A stretch of 37,118 nucleotides of DNA, from contig JBGPBY010000005.1 in NCBI GenBank assembly GCA_041481485.1, positions 1 to 37,118 of the forward strand, given 5' to 3'. Shown piece by piece: positions 1 to 7,986 of the stretch. Within the stretch, counting starts at the first letter, position 1, and each line of letters begins with the position of its first letter. The translations under genes and the position numbers were made by a program. A model generated the notes under the pieces. That model was not told where the DNA came from. It worked only from the letters and a program-made list of their open reading frames with translations, and did not search any database. This DNA comes from JBGPBY01 sp041481485 (GTDB taxonomy: Bacteria; Acidobacteriota; Terriglobia; 20CM-2-55-15).

Positions 1-427
1 AGGAAATTGCTCTCTGTCCCCAATTCCTTCACACCTTCAAAGAACGCGATGTCCGCAATGAGTTCAGGTCTTTCTGATAACTCTTGAGCGTGCATTGAAT
101 TCCAGAAGCTGAACCGCAATCCTGCTTGAACCCTTCTCGGCGCGGACTCTCTGCCGTTTGGCGATCGCTTCGATCATTTGAAGATGTTGGTCCCGTGCGA
201 TGACAAAAATTTCTGACGACTCCGGGGATTTTGTCTGGAGTGATACGAAATATCAAGACTTAAGCTCCACCAGTTTCAAATCAGCATTCCATTTTGATTT
301 GATTGCGTTTTGACAGACTGAGAAGTTGGGTCTTGCAATGCTATTTATGGCGGAGGGTCAGCCGAACAGAAGCCAAGCAGAAGCGTCAGGCGCAAACGGG
401 ACTCACCTCTTCGAAATGGAGAGTTGG
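1..427. other. Stretch without a supported gene
   Basis: No convincing gene is seen here. On the minus strand an open frame runs from about 237 down to a stop at 64-66, with an ATG at 175-177 that would give only 37 residues (basic, helical-looking). It has no ribosome-binding site and no family I recognise, so it may be a remnant or chance. The plus-strand open frames are Arg/Ser/Cys-rich and look like non-coding translations. Confidence 0.4.
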
Positions 428-590
428 TTATTGGGGAAGCGCAAACACAAACACGTTGCTGGCGTTGCCAGGATGTAACTCTTCGGCCAGGCGATTAATA
501 CTGGAACTCGCCAGAGAGTTTCCCACGCTCACCGCGACGTATTGCTTGCCGTGCGCTCTCGCTGCCACCGTAATAGACCGACCTTTCCCT
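428..590 (-). pseudogene. C-terminal remnant of a PQQ-dependent dehydrogenase
   Basis: Reading the minus strand from about 590 down to the TAA at 428-430 gives a peptide containing HGKQYVAVSVGNS and ending NVFVFALPQ. This resembles the last beta-propeller blade of PQQ-dependent alcohol dehydrogenases, which usually read '(D/N)GKQYVAVAAG...' and end 'LFVFALP'. No start codon or upstream propeller is left: the sequence to the right is the promoter region of the DUF6152 gene at 652. It is separate from the intact quinoprotein gene at 2973-5120. The identification rests on recalled family consensus, about 50 residues long, so it is moderate. Confidence 0.45.
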
Positions 591-606
591 TGACCTCACC
601 GGAACG

Positions 607-625
607 GTCATGCTACCTGCATGAC
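607..625. promoter_or_regulatory. Short palindrome upstream of the first DUF6152 gene
   Basis: GTCATGC-TACCT-GCATGAC is a perfect 7-bp inverted repeat with a 5-base spacer, ending 26 bases before the ATG at 652. A weak -35-like TTGACC lies at 590-595. The symmetry would suit a dimeric repressor site or a small hairpin in the leader. There is no direct evidence for either. Confidence 0.3.
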
Positions 626-651
626 AGCAAGAATGCACGAGGTGCACACAT

Positions 652-1083
652 ATGAAACCAAAGTTAAGAGTCCAGGTTAGCGCTGTTCTGCTGGCGGCAT
701 TCGTCTTGATCGCCGGCACGCGTCTCGAGGCTCATCATTCCTTCGGCGCTGAATATGATGCGAATAAGCCGATCACTCTTAAAGGCGTGATTACTAAGAT
801 AGAGTGGTCGAACCCTCACTGCCATATTTACCTCGACATAAAAGAAGCGAACGGCGCGGTAAAGAACTGGAAGTTTGAAGGCTACCCTCCGAATGTCCTC
901 GCGCGTACCGGCTTCAAGAAAGATGTAACACTCAAGGTCGGAGACAACGTGACGATTTTTGCCTGGCAGGCGAGAAGCGGTCCCGGGCTGGCTCATGCGC
1001 GAGAGATAACGTTGGCTGACGGAAAGAAGCTCTATTTTGGACCGCCGGCCGGAACCGGTGAAGGCAACGCGGTTTTGCCTTAG
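652..1083 (+). CDS. DUF6152 family secreted protein (copy 1)
   Basis: 143 aa. Residues 1-27 form a signal peptide with a hydrophobic core (AVLLAAFVLIAG) and a likely signal-peptidase cut after A27, so the mature protein would begin His28-His29-Ser-Phe. The rest fits DUF6152: the 'HHSF.AEYD.NKP' opening, an E-W-S-N-P-H segment (H56) in a beta-rich stretch, and a 'LKVGDNVTIF' strand near the end. Function is unknown. A GAGG-type ribosome-binding site precedes the ATG. The gene is 9 bases upstream of its partner at 1093, the same order as the three other DUF6152 genes here. The leading His-His plus NPH suggests metal binding, which is inference. Confidence 0.9.
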   Translation: MKPKLRVQVSAVLLAAFVLIAGTRLEAHHSFGAEYDANKPITLKGVITKIEWSNPHCHIYLDIKEANGAVKNWKFEGYPPNVLARTGFKKDVTLKVGDNVTIFAWQARSGPGLAHAREITLADGKKLYFGPPAGTGEGNAVLP

Positions 1084-1092
1084 GAGAACGCC

Positions 1093-1923
1093 ATGAAAAA
1101 AATCATTTTGCTAATGGCAGCATTGCTGGTCGCGACAATGCTGCATCTGGCGGCGCAGAATCGAGGAGCCATCCGGCCGGCGCCGAAAACGTCCGACGGC
1201 AAGCCGGACTTCACCGGTGTATATCAAGGGGGCAGCACAAAACGCGGAGACTGGGATTTTCAAGTGCCCAGCGATGTGCCCGGCGTGCCAACTGCGGCGA
1301 CGCAGTCGATATCCACATCCCAGGCTCAACGCGATCCCGTCCCATTTCAGCCCTGGGCACGGGAGAAGGCTCAGGAAATCCTGAACCTGCGTTCAATCAA
1401 CGATCCGACGAGCCGTTGCCTCCCGGGACCCAGCCCACGCTCCCACAGCGTCTCCCTGTTTCCGATTCAGTTCGTGCAAACTCCGAAGCAGATCGTGATT
1501 CTTTATGAATACTTCACCGTCTTTCGAGTGATTCCTCTCGATCAGAAAGCGCATCCGGATGATCTGGAACCATCCTTCCTCGGCAATTCGATCGGACATT
1601 GGGAAGGAAACACACTGGTGGTGGATATCGTCGGGTTCAATGACAAAGGCTGGGTACTTTCTGGAGGAATCTTTCACTCCGACGCGCTTCACATTACAGA
1701 ACGGTACACACGGGTCGATTACGACACCATCAACTACGAAGCCACCATAGAGGACAAGAAGGTTCTCACGCAGCCTTTCAAGACCAGTACCACGATGATG
1801 CTGCGTGAAGGCACCCGCCTCAGGGAATACATCTGTCCCGAAAACAACGAGGACGTCCTGCGCCTGGAGAAACTTCTGGAGAACCCGGAACTCTTCAAAC
1901 GAAAGCCGACAGGGCAGAAGTGA
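1093..1923 (+). CDS. Secreted partner protein of DUF6152 (GxWEGNTLVV family)
   Basis: 276 aa with a signal peptide (MKKIILLMAALLVATMLHLAAQ) and a strong ribosome-binding site (AGGAGAACGCC before ATG). I know no named function. Landmarks shared with the paralogues at 17970, 18722 and 26358 are: a 'DGKPDFTGVY' opening, a mid-protein Cys (C109) in a 'CLPGPS' segment, the core GHWEGNTLVVD (168-178), the 'ITERYTR...DTINYEATIED' block, and a second Cys near the C-terminus (C248, EYIC). The two Cys may form a disulfide in the periplasm. It lies in one operon with the DUF6152 gene before it, 9 bases away. The frame stays open after the TGA into a remnant of an unrelated MBL-fold gene. Confidence 0.85.
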   Translation: MKKIILLMAALLVATMLHLAAQNRGAIRPAPKTSDGKPDFTGVYQGGSTKRGDWDFQVPSDVPGVPTAATQSISTSQAQRDPVPFQPWAREKAQEILNLRSINDPTSRCLPGPSPRSHSVSLFPIQFVQTPKQIVILYEYFTVFRVIPLDQKAHPDDLEPSFLGNSIGHWEGNTLVVDIVGFNDKGWVLSGGIFHSDALHITERYTRVDYDTINYEATIEDKKVLTQPFKTSTTMMLREGTRLREYICPENNEDVLRLEKLLENPELFKRKPTGQK

Positions 1924-1941
1924 AGGCACGCGACGAGCATC

Positions 1942-2068
1942 AACCGCGCACAACCGGCGAACGCGTTACTCGTTGGTGGACAACCGTATCTCATCGATGC
2001 CGGCGACGGCGCGGTGGCGCAGCTTGCCAACTCGGCGCCGACCTCGGGCGCTACTAGTGGGACTATAG
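1942..2068 (+). pseudogene. N-terminal remnant of an MBL-fold hydrolase
   Basis: In the same frame as the preceding gene, after its TGA, the sequence reads RAQPANALLVGGQPYLIDAG, then DGAVAQLANS. This closely resembles the N-terminal strand pair of RNase Z/arylsulfatase-type metallo-beta-lactamase-fold proteins ('PANLLVV.G.PYLIDAGDG..R.LA'). The resemblance fades at about 2030; the frame then runs into a stop at 2086-2088, inside the start of the intact MBL gene at 2069. Only about 35 residues of the ancestral gene survive, without the HxHxDH motif. The intact neighbour is a different subfamily, so this is not a simple partial duplication of it. Confidence 0.6.
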
Positions 2069-2962
2069 ATGAAGCTCTCGATTTCTAAAGCGATTCTTGC
2101 GGCCGGCATTCTTTCTCTATTGGCTGTTTCGATAATCGATGCGCGTCAGCGAGGGGGGCCGCAGCAGCCGGGCGCTCTACCGAAACTGACCAGGGTTCGG
2201 GACGATATCTATCTCATCGAGAACGCGGGTCAGACCGTTGCCGAGATCGGCACCTATGGGGGAAATATCACGTTGGTGCTGACCGATGAAGGCGTGATTG
2301 CTGTCGATTCGAAGAATGAGCGAATTCACGAGGATGTTCTCGCGAAGATCAAGTCGCTAACGCCTCAGCCCGTGAAGTATCTGGTCCTGACTCACAATCA
2401 CGCGGATCATGCCGCGGGCGCCGCGATGTTCGCTTCGGAGGGCGCACAGGTCCTCATCACGACGGCCGATCGGGAGAACATGGCCAAGGCGCGAAATCCA
2501 GGGTGGCTGCCGCAGTGGACCTATGCCGGTAAAGCGACGCTCTTTCTCGGCGGCAAGCAGGCCCAGTTGATGGAGTATCGTGGCCACACCCGTGGCGATA
2601 CCGTCGTGCTGCTCCCCCACGCGCGGGTTCTTGTCATGGGCGATCTGTTGACCACAGTGGATGCGATCCCCCTGATCGTGAACTACGACGATGGCGGCAG
2701 TTGGGCGGAATGGACTCGTTCGGTAGACAGCCTTCTCCAAATGGAGTGGGACACTGCGATTCCGGGCCACGGCCCGGCGGTGACGAAACAACAGGTTCGG
2801 GAAATCCGCGCAAAGATGGTCGCCATTCAGGAACGTGTTCGCTCCATGAATCGCGAGCGGAAAAGCCAGGACGAGATCTCGAAGCAGCTTATGTCCGAAT
2901 TCGGCTGGGGATCCGGGATGGCATCAAATAACATTGCAGGAATGATTCGCGAGTTTCAATAA
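2069..2962 (+). CDS. Secreted MBL-fold metallo-hydrolase
   Basis: 297 aa with a signal peptide (about residues 1-25) followed by a short Arg/Gly/Gln/Pro linker. All expected di-metal ligands are present: the H109-N-H111-A-D113-H114 motif, H173 (RGHTRGDT), D192 (MGDLL) and H234 (IPGHGP). It should therefore be an active zinc-dependent hydrolase, most like the broad 'MBL fold metallo-hydrolase' group related to cyclase/SoxH-type proteins. The substrate cannot be told; it might be a lactone, ester or thioester. No strong ribosome-binding site precedes the ATG. The gene is last in the 652-2962 run and converges with the minus-strand PQQ gene, only 10 bases away. Confidence 0.85.
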   Translation: MKLSISKAILAAGILSLLAVSIIDARQRGGPQQPGALPKLTRVRDDIYLIENAGQTVAEIGTYGGNITLVLTDEGVIAVDSKNERIHEDVLAKIKSLTPQPVKYLVLTHNHADHAAGAAMFASEGAQVLITTADRENMAKARNPGWLPQWTYAGKATLFLGGKQAQLMEYRGHTRGDTVVLLPHARVLVMGDLLTTVDAIPLIVNYDDGGSWAEWTRSVDSLLQMEWDTAIPGHGPAVTKQQVREIRAKMVAIQERVRSMNRERKSQDEISKQLMSEFGWGSGMASNNIAGMIREFQ

Positions 2963-2972
2963 AGCGGAGTTC

Positions 2973-5120
2973 TTACTGTTGTAGTGTCCTGGCTTGTTCT
3001 ACAACGAACAGACGAATCATGTCGACCTGCTGGGGGTTCAGATATTTGGACCAGCCGATCATGCCACGACTTTCCAACGTCCCATCGCTGACGATGCGTT
3101 GCCAGGCGTCCGGTTGAGCGATGGAAGCGGAACGCCTTAGATCCGGAATGACATTGCTGCCGGCAGCACCTGGGCCGTGACAACGAGCGCAATACACATA
3201 GTAGCTGGCTTCGCCTGCAGCAATGTTCGCAGCTGAAAAGGCGGCAGTGGGCAGCGTCTGCAGCGTTGGTGCGATTGGGGGATCCGCAGGCAACGTTGTC
3301 CCGCCGTTGAGCTTGAAAACCAGAAGCCGTCCGGGTTGCGGTACACGAGTCGGTCCGCCACCGGATAACGATGTCGCTCCGGATGTAACGGCGATGTACT
3401 CTTCACCATCGACACTGTAGGCGATCGCGCCGGCGTTAATCGCGTTGGGTGTATCGATGTTCCACACCACCTCGCCGGTGTCCGCTCGATGCGCGACAAG
3501 CCTGCCCATGACTGCATTACGCGTCTCCCCATGAAACACAAGATTCCCGGCGGTGGCAAGTACACCGCCGCCGGCCGACTGTATTCGCCAGGAGGGTTTC
3601 CTCGCGACGGGATCCCACGCCAACAAGAACGGTTGAGGAGGCCCGGAATTCGGAGCTGGCGAAACCATGCGCCCCGATGGATCGGATCTATGGGCGCCAG
3701 CCGTGATCATCGCCGCGAAGTCGATTCCCAGGCTTGGGCGATCGAGAGCGTAGCGGAATTGATCCGCCGGAGTCGGAATCAGAAGAGATGAAGAATTGTC
3801 CGTGGCCTGCAGATACAACAGCCCGGTCCTGGGGCTGAATGCGATCGAATGCCAGTTGTGCGCTCCACCACCTCCAGGACCGACTGTCACAGGCTGATCG
3901 GTGTATTTTGCGGACGGCGAGATTTGCGGCTTACCTGTCGTCAGATCAATGCGGGTCGCCCAGGTCACGCCACTCACATAAGGATCCGCCGACAACAACT
4001 TGCCTGTTTGCCGGTCGAGCACATACATGAATCCATTCTTGGGCGGATGAACGATAACCTTCCGTCGTCGCCCGTCGACTGCGAGTTCTGTTAACACCAT
4101 GTCGGAAATCGCGTCGTGGTCCCAGCCCTCACCGGGCGATTCCTGGTAGTGCCATTTGTAACGCCCCGTGTCCGCGTCAACCGCAACGATCGAGGCGATG
4201 AACAAGTTGTCGCCCTTGCCCTGCGATCTCAAATTCGGATTCCAGGGGAAGCCATTCCCTGTTGCCAGATAGAGCTGGTTGAAATCCGGATCGAAAACCA
4301 GGGAGTTCCAAACATGACCTCCGCCGCCCAGCTTGTACCAGTCGCCAAACCAGGTGGGTGCGGCAATCTTCTTCAACACATCGTCGGAAGTCGCTCCATC
4401 GGGAGGCGCTTTGGGATCTCCGGGCACGGTGTAGAAACGCCAGACCCGCTTTCCTGTGTCGACATCGTAAGCGCTCACATAGCCACGACCGCCGAGGTCG
4501 GCTCCGGAATTGCCGATGAAAACCTTGTTCCGCGCAACGCGTGGCGCGCCGGTGATGTAGTAGGTGGAATTTCGCGGCGTTGTCTGAACACTCCAGAGCT
4601 CCAAACCACGCCTCGCGTCCAGGGCAATCAATCGCCCGTCGATCGTCCCGACAAAGACCTTACCTTTGTAGACCGCTACTCCGCGATTGTCGACGTCGCA
4701 GCACGCATTCACTCCTGTACTGCCAGGCACCTTCGGATCGTATCGCCATATCTCATTGCCGGTCTTCGCGTCGAGCGCATACACCTTGCTCCATGCAGTT
4801 GAGACGTACATCACGCCATCGACCACCAAAGGCGTGGATTCCTGGCCGCGCGTCGTATCGAATTCCACAAACCATGCGGGCTTCAGCCTGGAGACGTTAT
4901 CGACGTTGATCTGGTCGAGAAACGAGTAGCGGTGTTCATACCAGCCGCCGTTGTAGATCGGCCAGTTCTGCGGTTCTTTTTGCGATTGAGCCAACCGCGC
5001 ATCGTCGATGGCGCCGTAGCGCGTCGGCTGCTGCGCCGCCCCGGGCAAGGCATTCCTCCATGGCAGGAAGAACAAAAGAAGAATGATCAGAACCACACGC
5101 CGACTGTTCGGGGAAAGCAT
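2973..5120 (-). CDS. PQQ-dependent dehydrogenase with C-terminal cytochrome c domain
   Basis: About 715 aa from the ATG at 5120, which starts directly with a hydrophobic signal peptide (MLSPNSRRVVLIILLLFFLP). The frame is open upstream, and an ATG at 5198 (27 residues longer including a TTG at 5201) cannot be ruled out. The body is an eight-bladed quinoprotein propeller. It carries the adjacent Cys pair (NACCDVDNRG, near residue 140) that forms the vicinal disulfide over PQQ in methanol/ethanol dehydrogenases, and repeated 'DA.TG...W' blade motifs. The C-terminus carries a class I heme site, CARCH near residue 644, with a likely axial Met in 'GMIGW'. This is a periplasmic alcohol/aldehyde oxidation enzyme passing electrons from PQQH2 to heme c. 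The exact substrate is unknown. It lies just downstream of a lipoprotein gene and is probably cotranscribed with it. Confidence 0.9.
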   Translation of the reverse strand: MLSPNSRRVVLIILLLFFLPWRNALPGAAQQPTRYGAIDDARLAQSQKEPQNWPIYNGGWYEHRYSFLDQINVDNVSRLKPAWFVEFDTTRGQESTPLVVDGVMYVSTAWSKVYALDAKTGNEIWRYDPKVPGSTGVNACCDVDNRGVAVYKGKVFVGTIDGRLIALDARRGLELWSVQTTPRNSTYYITGAPRVARNKVFIGNSGADLGGRGYVSAYDVDTGKRVWRFYTVPGDPKAPPDGATSDDVLKKIAAPTWFGDWYKLGGGGHVWNSLVFDPDFNQLYLATGNGFPWNPNLRSQGKGDNLFIASIVAVDADTGRYKWHYQESPGEGWDHDAISDMVLTELAVDGRRRKVIVHPPKNGFMYVLDRQTGKLLSADPYVSGVTWATRIDLTTGKPQISPSAKYTDQPVTVGPGGGGAHNWHSIAFSPRTGLLYLQATDNSSSLLIPTPADQFRYALDRPSLGIDFAAMITAGAHRSDPSGRMVSPAPNSGPPQPFLLAWDPVARKPSWRIQSAGGGVLATAGNLVFHGETRNAVMGRLVAHRADTGEVVWNIDTPNAINAGAIAYSVDGEEYIAVTSGATSLSGGGPTRVPQPGRLLVFKLNGGTTLPADPPIAPTLQTLPTAAFSAANIAAGEASYYVYCARCHGPGAAGSNVIPDLRRSASIAQPDAWQRIVSDGTLESRGMIGWSKYLNPQQVDMIRLFVVEQARTLQQ

Positions 5121-5205
5121 CCCGGTGATTCTAACGGAAAGAAACAGGATCTCCGCTGCGCCATTGTCCGCATTCTTCCTGCGGGAGTAGTCGGACATCA
5201 AAAGA

Positions 5206-5799
5206 TCAGGCCTTTGCGGGAGCTCGCGTTGGCCCGGGACCTTTAGTTGCGGAGTCCCAATGTTCGACGATTTTTCCGTTCACGATGCGGAACATGTCGA
5301 ACCACGTCGTGGTGTAGGTTTCATCCTTGAGTGCGGGATCGACGTACTCGCGCGAAAACGACAGGGTCACGTAGTCGCCGTCGGCTTGAATCGCAACCAG
5401 CCCGTCGAGTTTCTCCGGAATCGGCTGCTCACCACCCAAAGCCGAGAAGTACGCCTTGAAGCCGGCCATGCCCGTGTCGGCGTTGGGATTGTGTTGAATG
5501 TAATCCTCGGTCATGAATTCCGCGGCCCGATCCAGCCGCCGGCCTCGAAGAATAATTCTGAAGAAATCGTAGGCGATCTTTTTGTTGGCGGCGAGCTTCG
5601 GGTTGCTTGACTTCAGCAAGTCCGCCTGGTCACCGGCATATCCAACGACAGGGAGAGCCGTCATCTTCCGAGGCGGCGGTGTTGCCGCCGCAGGGGCTGC
5701 AGCCGCCTTTTCTTCGACCTTGGGAGCCGGCGCCGGGGACTGACATCCCATGAGAAAGAATGTCCCCGTCAGCGTGAGGGTGATTAAGCAACGATTCAT
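5206..5799 (-). CDS. NTF2/SnoaL-like lipoprotein
   Basis: 197 aa from the ATG at 5799, chosen because TAAGGAGAACGCC directly precedes it; a 13-residue longer frame starts at 5838. The N-terminus has a lipoprotein signal peptide with lipobox LMGC (C19), followed by an Ala/Pro-rich linker and a SnoaL/NTF2-like cone domain. Features supporting this are 'YDFFRIILRGRRLDRAAEFMTEDYIQHNP', 'GFKAYFSALGG' and the final 'FDMFRIVNGKIVEHWDS', typical of polyketide-cyclase-like or steroid isomerase-like folds. The protein should be membrane-anchored. The stop is close to the start of the PQQ dehydrogenase gene, suggesting an operon. The substrate is unknown. Confidence 0.82.
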   Translation of the reverse strand: MNRCLITLTLTGTFFLMGCQSPAPAPKVEEKAAAAPAAATPPPRKMTALPVVGYAGDQADLLKSSNPKLAANKKIAYDFFRIILRGRRLDRAAEFMTEDYIQHNPNADTGMAGFKAYFSALGGEQPIPEKLDGLVAIQADGDYVTLSFSREYVDPALKDETYTTTWFDMFRIVNGKIVEHWDSATKGPGPTRAPAKA

Positions 5800-5888
5800 G
5801 GCGTTCTCCTTAGCATTCGGATCTGTGGCGGAGCACATCTAATCGCGGGCCCAGTCTCGAAGTCAATGATTGGATTTCGATTCAGTCT

Positions 5889-5916
5889 TTGAACCTTGGT
5901 TGTTTTTGTGTACGAT
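5889..5916 (+). promoter_or_regulatory. Possible sigma70-type promoter
   Basis: TTGAAC, 16 bases, TACGAT lies 32 bases upstream of the ATG at 5948 in the divergent gap between the SnoaL-like lipoprotein gene and the Tat-signal gene. The -35 matches the consensus at 5 of 6 positions and the -10 at 4 of 6. Prediction only. Confidence 0.35.
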
Positions 5917-5947
5917 CCTGCAATCCCAATTCACAGCGAGGTTACTC

Positions 5948-6625
5948 ATGAACGAAAGCGATTCCAAATTACCTCTTGCCCGTCGATCATTCCTGACGCA
6001 TGTTGGAGCCGGAGCAACGATCCTCGGCGCATCGATTGCAGCGACGGGAACGCCTGCCGCCGGCGCTCAATCCATATCGGGTCCTCGCTGGCAAGCAGCA
6101 CGGCACGAAGAGGACGCATGGTTTGACCAGATCCCAGGAAAACATCGACTCGTTTTCGATACAACCGCGCCTGACGGCGCAAATTGGGCTGCGACCTTTG
6201 CCAACAACTACTACACCGCAAATGGCTCCGGCTACGGACTGAAGGATGCTGACCTTGCCGTGATCATTGTCATGCGGCATAACTCCACATCCTTCGCTTA
6301 CAGCGATGCGATATGGTCCAGGTACGGAGAGAACATTTCCAAACTTATCAGCTTCGTCGATCCCAACACCAAAGCAGCTCCAAAAACCAACGTATACAAC
6401 CGTCAACTGGATGGTTTGGTGAAAAGGGGGATGCATCTGGCCGTGTGTCAGATGGCGACAAGCCGTTATGCCGGTTCGATTGCCCAGGCCGTCGGCGGTA
6501 CGTCCGACGAAATCTACAAGGAAATCACAAGCAACCTGCTGCCTAACGCCCACATGGTTCCCGCTGGAATCGTTGCCGTGAGTCGCGCCCAGGAATACGG
6601 CTACACGTTTGTCACCGCCGTATAA
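5948..6625 (+). CDS. Tat-exported DsrE/DsrF-like protein
   Basis: 225 aa from the ATG at 5948, which has GCGAGG upstream. A longer frame from 5870 has no start-site support. The N-terminus is a twin-arginine signal (LARRSFLTHVGAG...), with a cut near residue 38. The mature part resembles the DsrE-like alpha/beta fold: 'HRLVFDTTAPDGANWAATFANNYYT', 'DLAVIIVMRHNSTSFAY', a middle segment with a Cys (HLAVCQMA), and the ending 'MVPAGIVAVSRAQEYGYTFVTA', typical of secreted COG1416-type proteins. DsrE relatives in the cytoplasm relay sulfur through a Cys. Whether this exported form does so is unknown. The gene stands alone, divergent from the lipoprotein gene. Confidence 0.75.
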   Translation: MNESDSKLPLARRSFLTHVGAGATILGASIAATGTPAAGAQSISGPRWQAARHEEDAWFDQIPGKHRLVFDTTAPDGANWAATFANNYYTANGSGYGLKDADLAVIIVMRHNSTSFAYSDAIWSRYGENISKLISFVDPNTKAAPKTNVYNRQLDGLVKRGMHLAVCQMATSRYAGSIAQAVGGTSDEIYKEITSNLLPNAHMVPAGIVAVSRAQEYGYTFVTAV

Positions 6626-6858
6626 GTTATTTCGCACCGGGCCGCATGATGGTTATACCAGTCGCGAGTTGTGTCGCATCGACTCATCAATCGCGATAGG
6701 ATACGACACCATGTAAAGACGATTCCCAAACGATTATCACGAAGTCTGCGTTCAGGCTCTTTTCGTTCGAGGCCTCTTGCAACGCGCTAAAAGGCGGACC
6801 TGAATTGTCGTTGCGTCGGTAGGTCGAAGAAGGCATCCATCCTTACTGCATTTGCAAT
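6626..6858. other. Convergent intergenic gap
   Basis: This 233-base gap lies between two converging genes. No remnant, clear terminator hairpin or repeat was seen. Confidence 0.4.
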
Positions 6859-7875
6859 TCAGGAAGCCGGCGTCAGGATCAGCGTCTGCGGTGTGTGGCC
6901 CAGTGGCTGCGAACTGCTTTGCGGAAATCCGGCTTCGCGGAACATGCCGTTGAGTTCGGCGAAGGTGTAGGCGTCACCGGCGGGCGTACCAACCAGCATT
7001 TGAAGGCTGAAGGCCGCTGGCATCGGCGGGGTGACGCGATCGGCATTCGGCACAAATTCCGATGTCGCGACGATGCCAGTTGGCTTCAAAGCAGCCTTGA
7101 CGCGCTTCAAAAGACCGACGCAGGTATTCCAGTCAAAATGATGTAAGAAATTGGGGATCAGGACCAGGTCGTATTCCCGCCCGAATTCCACGTCGAACGC
7201 ACTGCCGGGGATTTCATGAAAACGGTCTCCCACTCCGGCCTTGTTTGCATTTTCGCGAGCGACGGTCAGGACGCTCTTCCAGTCCAGACCGTAAATCTCC
7301 GCCTTCATGTTGGCTTTGGCCACGGCGATGCCAAACATGCCATGCCCCGCGGATATATCGAGCACCTTTTGCGACTCGCCGGGCCGCGCCACGACAGCAG
7401 CCAGTGCTCCGGCCACCATGCCCATGAATCCGGACATGTGCCGTGCGAACTCCACCCAGATGGGATTTTCCGGATCCACAGTGCTGTCACCCAGACTCGC
7501 CCCGCCTTTGCGGACCTTGTCCGCCACGTCTTCGAACGACCGCGTAATTGTGGGATGCGCCAGAAAATTCGCCATCGCTCCGATGTATGCGGGCGATCGG
7601 GCATCCAGGAAGGGAGCCACGGTCGGCGATACGGCGTAACTGCCTGCCGATTTCACCAGAAAACCTCGAGTGGTCAGAAAATCGCAAAGGATGCGGACGC
7701 CGCGTTCGGCCGACTTCAGGCGCACGGCGATTTCCGGCACGCGCGTGGCGCCGCTGGCGATCACGGTGAACAGGTCCAGATCGATGGCTGCCTTGAATGC
7801 CTGCGTGCTCTGGAACATGAACAGCGTTTCCATGATCAATCCAGGATCGGGTGTGGGGTGTGGGGTTGTACTCAT
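6859..7875 (-). CDS. SAM-dependent O-methyltransferase-like protein
   Basis: 338 aa, cytoplasmic, with no signal peptide. Residues 1-100 form a winged-helix dimerisation domain ('FMFQSTQAFKAAIDLDLFTVI', 'RILCDFLTTRGFLV'), as in plant-type or acetylserotonin O-methyltransferases. Residues about 165-330 form a Rossmann methyltransferase domain with SAM-binding motif I 'VLDISAGHGMFGIAVA', the acidic 'IYGLDW' after strand 2, and 'YDLVLIPNFLHHFD'. Length is normal for the family. The acceptor is unknown. A perfect inverted repeat sits 24-74 bases upstream of the start codon. It is downstream of the carboxylesterase gene at 7987 on the same strand. Confidence 0.85.
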   Translation of the reverse strand: MSTTPHPTPDPGLIMETLFMFQSTQAFKAAIDLDLFTVIASGATRVPEIAVRLKSAERGVRILCDFLTTRGFLVKSAGSYAVSPTVAPFLDARSPAYIGAMANFLAHPTITRSFEDVADKVRKGGASLGDSTVDPENPIWVEFARHMSGFMGMVAGALAAVVARPGESQKVLDISAGHGMFGIAVAKANMKAEIYGLDWKSVLTVARENANKAGVGDRFHEIPGSAFDVEFGREYDLVLIPNFLHHFDWNTCVGLLKRVKAALKPTGIVATSEFVPNADRVTPPMPAAFSLQMLVGTPAGDAYTFAELNGMFREAGFPQSSSQPLGHTPQTLILTPAS

Positions 7876-7898
7876 GACCCGTCATCTTAGTAGAAAAG

Positions 7899-7949
7899 TT
7901 CGGTGACGTTGATGAAATTTCAACTTCGAATTCGATCAACGTCACCGAA
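7899..7949. promoter_or_regulatory. Long perfect inverted repeat between two minus-strand genes
   Basis: The 15-bp arms TTCGGTGACGTTGAT (7899-7913) and ATCAACGTCACCGAA (7935-7949) are perfect reverse complements, separated by 21 AT-rich bases that themselves contain GAAATTTC and TTCGAATTCG. It lies after the esterase stop (7987) and before the methyltransferase start (7875). On the minus strand it is followed by CTTTTCT, so it could be an intrinsic terminator for the esterase mRNA. Alternatively it could be a repressor operator for the methyltransferase gene. Confidence 0.6.
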
Positions 7950-7986
7950 ATTATGTTGCCGTCTTGTGCATGCCCTCTGTGGTTGC

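Noticed and set aside
303..593. 96-aa plus-strand frame
   Set aside because: Cys/Trp/Arg-rich text without a ribosome-binding site; it lies opposite the better-supported quinoprotein remnant.
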